Source of the DNA: JADKAV01 sp963818505
Lineage (GTDB): Bacteria; Actinomycetota; Actinomycetes; S36-B12; UBA10799
NCBI GenBank assembly: GCA_963818505.1
Contig: CAWFSJ010000005.1
Span: forward strand, 1,359,678-1,423,677
Reading direction: 5' to 3'
DNA length: 64,000 nt
This document shows, one piece after another, positions 52,739 through 64,000 of this stretch. Within the stretch, counting starts at the first letter, position 1; every line of letters starts with the position of its first letter. The position numbers were made by a program, and so were the translations under genes. The notes under the pieces are model-generated. The model was not told the DNA's origin, made no database searches, and saw only the letters and a program-made list of their open reading frames with translations.

Positions 52739-53768
52739 ATGCAGACCCCCGACCAGTGGCCCGCCGATGAGCAGGGCGACTCGGGCACTGAGGAGTTCGC
52801 GGCCGTGGAGCTTTCCGACGGAACCACCGTGGTCGAAGAGGTGGACGTCGAGACCGCCGCTGACGGCACCGTGACGACCACGCAGACCGAAGCCATCGCC
52901 GAGCCCGACGGCACCGTGACTGTCGATCAGAGCGTCACCACCGGCTTCAGCGACGGCACCGTGACCCAAGAAACCGTTCACACGCAGGTTGATGATGACG
53001 GCGTCGTTCACGTGGACGAGACCGAGATCACCGAGACCCCTCAGCGGCGAGACCATCGTCACCGAGCACTCCGAGGACCTCGTCGAGGAGGTGCTGGTCG
53101 ACCCGGAGACCGGCGAGATCATCGAGGCCGTCGCCGGGGACGACGAGGAGGAGATCGACCCCGTCGAGGCCTTTCGCGACGAGCAGCTGAGCCTGCCCGG
53201 ACTGTGGTACGTGGTCCACTCTTACGCCGGCTTCGAGAAGCGGGTCAAGACCAACCTTGAGACCCGCATCAACACCCTCAACATGGAGGACTACATCTTC
53301 CAGGTGGAGGTGCCCACCGAAGAGGTCGTCGAGATCAAGCAGGGCCAGAAGAAGACCGTCAAGCGCAACAAGTTCCCCGGCTACGTGCTCGTCCGCATGG
53401 ACTACACCGACGAGAGCTGGGGCGCCGTGCGCCACACGCCGGGTGTCACCGGCTTCGTCGGCAGCGCCCACGAACCCACCCCCTTGACCATCGACGAGGT
53501 CGTCCACATTCTGGCGCCCAAGCCGGAGCCGAAGAAGTCCGCGACCGAGCAGCCAGGAGCCGCCACGCTGGGCCAGCAGGCCCAGAGGGTGACCGAGGTG
53601 GACTTCGGCGTCGGGGACTCGGTTACAGTTATTGATGGACCCTTCGCGACGTTGCATGCAACGGTCAGCGAAATCAATCTCGATGCCCAGAAGGTCACCG
53701 GCCTTGTTGAGATCTTCGGCCGGGAGACCCCGGTGGAACTCAGCTTCAGCCAGATCGAGAAGAACTAG
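52739..53768 (+). CDS. nusG: Transcription termination/antitermination factor NusG with long N-terminal extension (one frameshift)
   Basis: RNA-polymerase-binding elongation factor. The NusG core begins LWYVVHSYAGFEKRVKTNLE and includes the FPGYVLVRM segment, the NGN-end PGVTGFVGS and the KOW domain DSVTVIDGPFATLHATVSEI. I chose ATG 52739 because the AGAGG at 52725-52730 is well spaced for it. One extra base near 53040 splits the frame. Ahead of the core are about 150 residues, acidic and Thr-rich, with four or more imperfect DGT-V repeats (SDGTTV, ADGTVTTT, PDGTVTVD, SDGTVTQE). Actinobacterial NusG often has an acidic extension, but this one is long and repetitive. Confidence 0.92.
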
Positions 53769-53792
53769 ACCAGCAACAACAAAGGAAACGTA

Positions 53793-54221
53793 ATGCCTCC
53801 CAAGAAGAAGGTCGCCGGCCTGATCAAACTGCAGATCCAGGCGGGACAGGCCAACCCAGCGCCGCCCGTGGGTCCTGCGCTCGGTCAGCACGGCGTGAAC
53901 ATCATGGAGTTCTGCAAGGCCTACAACGCGGCCACAGAAGCTCAGCGTGGACAGGTCATCCCCGTGGAGATCACGGTTTATGAGGACCGCTCGTTCACGT
54001 TCATCACCAAGACGCCACCGGCTGCCAAGCTGATCCTCAAGGCCGCAGGTCTGCAGAAGGGCTCAGGCAACCCGCTGCAGCCAGTCGGCAAGATCAGCAA
54101 GGCCCAGGTCAAGGAGATCGCCGAGACCAAGATGGACGACTTGAACGCCAATGACGTGGACGCTGCGATGAACATCATCGCCGGCACCGCACGTTCCATG
54201 GGCGTCACCGTCACCGACTGA
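53793..54221 (+). CDS. rplK: 50S ribosomal protein L11
   Basis: 142-residue L11, binding the GTPase-associated region of 23S rRNA. The N-terminal KLQIQAGQANPAPPVGPALGQ and the C-terminal GTARSMGVTV are diagnostic. A GGAAACG purine run precedes the ATG. Downstream of nusG as usual. Confidence 0.98.
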   Translation: MPPKKKVAGLIKLQIQAGQANPAPPVGPALGQHGVNIMEFCKAYNAATEAQRGQVIPVEITVYEDRSFTFITKTPPAAKLILKAAGLQKGSGNPLQPVGKISKAQVKEIAETKMDDLNANDVDAAMNIIAGTARSMGVTVTD

Positions 54222-54281
54222 AACACCCCACGTGGGAGGGGCCGCATCGCCCCGCAGACCACATGACACTAAGGAGCAACG

Positions 54282-54977
54282 ATGCCGCACGGTAAGAACT
54301 ACAGGAACGCCGCTGAGAAGATCGACCGCGAAAAGATCTACTCGCCGTCCGAAGCCATCGAACTGGTGAAGTCCACCACGAAGAGCAAGTTCGACCCCAC
54401 GGTCGAGGTGGCGATGCGCCTCGGCGTTGACCCCCGCAAGGCCGACCAGATGGTCCGCGGGACAGTCAACCTTCCGCACGGGACCGGCAAGACCGCCCGC
54501 GTGCTCGTGTTCGCCAACGGACCGAAGGCCGAGGAGGCCAAGGCCGCCGGCGCGGACTACGTGGGTTCCGACGAACTGATCGACAAAGTGGCTGGCGGCT
54601 GGATCGATTTCGATTCGGTTGTGGCCACACCCGACCTCATGGGCAAGGTCGGCAAGCTCGGCCGAGTACTGGGTCCGCGCGGCCTGATGCCCAACCCGAA
54701 GACTGGCACCGTGACGATGGACGTCACCAAGGCCGTCTCGGAGATCAAGGGCGGCAAGATCGAGTTCCGGGTCGACAAGCACTCGAACCTGCACTTCATC
54801 ATCGGCAAGGCTAGTTTCAGCGAGGAGCAGTTGGGCGACAACTACGCCGCCGCCGTTGACGAGGTCATGCGCCTCAAGCCTTCGGCCGCCAAGGGTCGCT
54901 ACATCAAGAAGACCACCATCTCCACGACCATGGGTCCGGGGATCCAGGTGGACCCCGCCCGCAGCCGCGACGCCTGA
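54282..54977 (+). CDS. rplA: 50S ribosomal protein L1
   Basis: 231-residue L1 of the large-subunit stalk and a known autoregulator of its operon in other bacteria. Signature RGLMPNPKTGTVTMDV and FRVDKHSNLHFIIGKASF are present. AAGGAGC before the ATG is a strong ribosome-binding site. A terminator follows the stop. Confidence 0.98.
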   Translation: MPHGKNYRNAAEKIDREKIYSPSEAIELVKSTTKSKFDPTVEVAMRLGVDPRKADQMVRGTVNLPHGTGKTARVLVFANGPKAEEAKAAGADYVGSDELIDKVAGGWIDFDSVVATPDLMGKVGKLGRVLGPRGLMPNPKTGTVTMDVTKAVSEIKGGKIEFRVDKHSNLHFIIGKASFSEEQLGDNYAAAVDEVMRLKPSAAKGRYIKKTTISTTMGPGIQVDPARSRDA

Positions 54978-54994
54978 CGCAACTCTCTGGATGG

Positions 54995-55023
54995 AACCCC
55001 CGGTCAACTGGCCGGGGGTTTCG
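54995..55023 (+). terminator. Intrinsic terminator after rplA
   Basis: Nine-base stem AACCCCCGG/CCGGGGGTT with an 8-base loop, ending in TTTCG, 18 bp after the rplA stop. Separates the rplKA unit from the rplJL unit. Confidence 0.88.
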
Positions 55024-55030
55024 TCGTTGG

Positions 55031-55114
55031 CGGCCCCGGTGCCGGTTCCCCCGCAGAGGCGTTGGTTAGACCCGCGGCCCCGGTGTCGGTTCCCCCGCAG
55101 AGGCGTTGGTTAGA
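55031..55114. repeat. 40-bp direct repeat leading into palindrome copy 6
   Basis: Two near-identical 40-bp units starting CGGCCCCGGT and ending CGTTGGTTAGA begin at 55031 and 55075 (one T/C difference). The first ends in a stub GGTTAGA, as if the palindrome had been lost there; the second runs straight into palindrome copy 6. Confidence 0.92.
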
Positions 55115-55176
55115 GGTTGTGCTGTTGGTTAGCGAAACAACGCGTGGATTCGCTAACCAACAGCACAACCTCTAAC
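55109..55176. repeat. 68-bp palindrome, copy 6 (perfect arms, identical to copy 1)
   Basis: By eye identical to the copy at 2517: boxes CTGTTG/CAACAG pair, centre ACAACGCGTGGA, right flank GCGG. It stands between the rplA terminator and the rplJ leader, so it is inside a highly expressed region but outside both transcripts' coding parts. Confidence 0.95.
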
Positions 55177-55204
55177 GCGGGCGGTGTCCCACCCACCTCA
55201 CCAA

Positions 55205-55345
55205 CCCGCCACGGACCTGTGTCACACTGATTGGGAACCACAGACCGCCGGTCGCCGTAGTCCAGGCGTAAACCCTGCGCAGGTACAGCTCCTTCCGAGC
55301 CCGGGCCCTGCGTGCCTGGGCTTTCGTCTTCTCGGCGCAGGAAGG
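55205..55345 (+). ncRNA. Probable L10 leader (rplJ autoregulatory 5' UTR)
   Basis: The roughly 170 bases between the palindrome and rplJ contain nested hairpins, including AGCCC (55298-55302) pairing with GGGCT (55318-55322) followed by TTTCGTCTT, and an upstream CAGGTACAGCTCC segment. Position and structure fit the widespread L10(L12) leader, where the L10-L12 complex binds to repress its own synthesis. Assigned by position and structure only. Confidence 0.55.
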
Positions 55346-55351
55346 AAATCC

Positions 55352-56005
55352 ATGGCAAGGCCCGACAAGCAAGCAGCCGTCACCGAGATCGCGGAACTGT
55401 TCCGCAACTCCTCGGCGACTGTGCTGACCGAGTACCGCGGTCTCACGGTCTCCCAGCTCAAGCAGCTGCGTGGGGACCTCGGGGCCAGCACCACATATGC
55501 GGTCGTCAAGAACACTCTTACCAAGATCGCCGCGAAGGACGCCGGCGTCGACGGCCTGGACGAGTGGCTGGTCGGCCCGAGCGCCATCGCCTTCGTCGAG
55601 GGAGACCCCGTCGAGGCAGCCAAAGGCCTGCGCGCATTCGCCAAGGACCACCCCGCGCTGGTGATCAAGGGCGGGATCATGGACGGCAAGGTCCTGTCCG
55701 CAGCTGACATCAGCAAACTGGCCGACCTTGAGTCGCGCGAGGTGCTTCTGGCCAAGATGGCTGGCGCGATGAACGCATCCCTGCAGAGCGCCGTGTCGTT
55801 GTTCGCAGCACCCCTGTCGCAGACCGCAAGGCTTGTGGAAGCGTTGCGCGCCAAGGTCGAAGCCGAGGCCCCCGCCGAAGCCGAAACCCCGGCCGAAGCC
55901 GAGACCCCGCCGCCGAAGCCGAAACCCCGGCCGCCGAAGCCGAGGCCCCCGCCGCCGAAACCCCGGCCGAAACCCCGCGCCGAAGCAGCCCCCGAATCCG
56001 AGTAG
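55352..56005 (+). CDS. rplJ: 50S ribosomal protein L10 with Glu/Pro-rich tail
   Basis: Stalk base protein, 217 residues from ATG 55352 (AGGAAGG upstream). The body (MARPDKQAAVTEIAELFRNS, TEYRGLTVSQLKQLR, VKNTLTKIAAKDA) is typical; the usual protein ends near residue 170. The extra tail begins EAEAPAEAETPAEAETP and then turns into PPPKPKPRPPKPRP. The other frame through this repetitive stretch continues EAETPAAEAE, so I suspect an indel near 55910 and a compensating one near 55975, with a true tail made of acidic EAETPA repeats. Followed 50 bp later by rplL. Confidence 0.92.
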   Translation: MARPDKQAAVTEIAELFRNSSATVLTEYRGLTVSQLKQLRGDLGASTTYAVVKNTLTKIAAKDAGVDGLDEWLVGPSAIAFVEGDPVEAAKGLRAFAKDHPALVIKGGIMDGKVLSAADISKLADLESREVLLAKMAGAMNASLQSAVSLFAAPLSQTARLVEALRAKVEAEAPAEAETPAEAETPPPKPKPRPPKPRPPPPKPRPKPRAEAAPESE

Positions 56006-56055
56006 ATCCCACCAAACTTCCGGCAATACCCGGAGAAACAGAAAGGACGCCGATC

Positions 56056-56448
56056 ATGGCGAAGCTGTCCACCGAAGAGATGCTGGACGCATTCAAGGAA
56101 ATGACCCTGCTCGAGCTCAGTGAGTTCGTGAAGGAGTTCGAGGAGACCTTCGGCGTGACTGCTGCAGCTCCGGTTGCAGTTGCCGCTGCCCCGGCTGCCG
56201 GTGGCGCCGGCGGCGACGCTGGTGCCGTCGAGGAGAAGGACGAGTTCGACGTCATTCTCGAGGCCGCCGGTGACAAGAAGATCCAGGTCATCAAAGAGGT
56301 CCGGGCGCTGACCAGCCTCGGTCTCAAAGAGGCCAAGGACCTCGTCGAGGGTGCCCCGAAGGCCGTGCTCGAGAAGGTCAACAAGGACGCGGCCGAGAAG
56401 GCGAAGGAAGCCCTCGAGGGCGCCGGCGCCAGCGTCTCGGTCAAGTAG
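56056..56448 (+). CDS. rplL: 50S ribosomal protein L7/L12
   Basis: 130-residue stalk protein that recruits translation factors. N-terminal dimerisation domain with LLELSEFVKEFEETFGV, an Ala-rich hinge (AAAPVAVAAAPAAGGAGG), and the C-terminal factor-binding domain KIQVIKEVRALTSLGLKEAK and LVEGAPKAVLEKV. AGAAAGGAC precedes the ATG. Confidence 0.98.
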   Translation: MAKLSTEEMLDAFKEMTLLELSEFVKEFEETFGVTAAAPVAVAAAPAAGGAGGDAGAVEEKDEFDVILEAAGDKKIQVIKEVRALTSLGLKEAKDLVEGAPKAVLEKVNKDAAEKAKEALEGAGASVSVK

Positions 56449-56462
56449 TCCACATCTGCTTT

Positions 56463-56501
56463 CAGCCGCTGCCGGGGGCCTCTGGTCTTCGGCAGCGGCT
56501 G
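56463..56501 (+). terminator. Hairpin after rplL (terminator or attenuator)
   Basis: A perfect 12-bp stem CAGCCGCTGCCG/CGGCAGCGGCTG with a 15-base loop, starting 14 bp after the rplL stop and followed by a weak T-containing stretch (ATCGTGTCTT). In this position bacteria often have a partial terminator that sets the ratio of ribosomal protein to RNA polymerase transcripts. Confidence 0.8.
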
Positions 56502-56530
56502 ATCGTGTCTTCGCCGTATGCGGGTCTTGC

Positions 56531-56559
56531 TTGACGTATCCGGCGCACGGGGTGATCAT
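56531..56559 (+). promoter_or_regulatory. Candidate rpoB promoter
   Basis: TTGACG (56531-56536), 17-bp spacer, then GATCAT (56554-56559), about 175 bp before the rpoB start and after the rplL hairpin. The -35 is good and the -10 weak. The rest of the 286-bp gap between rplL and rpoB shows nothing else. Confidence 0.4.
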
Positions 56560-56734
56560 TGGTAGTTGGCCCCCCTATGTTGTCCCTTGAACCACCTCAG
56601 TTACTCTGGTGTTCTGCGCATGCCATGGACTAACCGTTTGACGACGACTGTGCGCCTTACGGCGAACGGTACGTCCAGAACGGCGCATTCTGGTGTGCTC
56701 TGCCAGCACCCAGCGAGCCTCGGAAGGATCTCAC

Positions 56735-60178
<3,444 letters not shown>

Positions 60179-60234
60179 GGACCGCATCACAACAAGCCAT
60201 CTAGTCCCCCAACGAGACAGCAAAGGACCACCAC

Positions 60235-64000
<3,766 letters not shown>

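Overview
The window is high-GC bacterial DNA (by eye about 65 percent G+C) that reads as the chromosome of an aerobic, menaquinone-using Actinomycetota. The evidence is the gene order tRNA-Thr, tRNA-Met, rpmG, two MaoC-type dehydratases, murB, aspC, tRNA-Trp, secE, nusG, rplK, rplA, rplJ, rplL, rpoB, rpoC; GTG/TTG starts with 1-4 base stop/start overlaps; a full nuoA-N operon; and a KorAB-type 2-oxoacid:ferredoxin oxidoreductase. I cannot name genus or species.

Layout. 1-2.3 kb: cytochrome c maturation (resB cut by the window edge, ccsB). 2.3-2.7 kb: repeats. 2.7-10.7 kb: menaquinone genes menA, menE, menC, menD, an isochorismate synthase and menG/ubiE, with a hotdog-fold protein coupled to menD. 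10.7-11.4 kb: a lipoprotein. 11.4-26.8 kb: a Rex-type operator, a possible leader peptide and the 14-gene complex I operon, then a polyprenyl diphosphate synthase for the quinone tail. These genes form one respiratory theme. 27.8-31 kb: two badly broken genes (acyl-CoA dehydrogenase, FAD oxidase) around a repeat cluster. 31-34 kb: a secreted phosphodiesterase and a ParA-like ATPase beside a HAMP membrane protein. 34.2-38.6 kb: an operon of an ATPase-GNAT fusion, an MFS exporter and an ATP-grasp-like enzyme. 38.7-43.5 kb: a RarD-type permease and KorAB, divergent from a NuoB-NuoC-NuoI mini-cluster. 43.5-44 kb: repeats. 44-49.1 kb: yajQ, tRNA-Tyr and a 1,778-bp tandem duplication of part of a GGDEF/EAL gene, two tRNAs and rpmG. 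49.2-64 kb: the conserved murB-secE-nusG-ribosomal protein-rpoBC block; rpoC runs off the end.

The most unusual feature is a family of 68-bp near-perfect palindromes: six full copies and one half copy at four intergenic loci (2.5, 29.1-29.4, 43.6-43.9 and 55.1 kb). Every locus is embedded in different G+C-rich tandem or direct repeats.

Quality warning. The first 26.8 kb has no visible frameshift, but from about 27 kb onward many genes, including essential ones (rpoC, nusG, murB, aspC), carry single-base indels. I treat most of these as probable sequence errors and annotate the genes across them.
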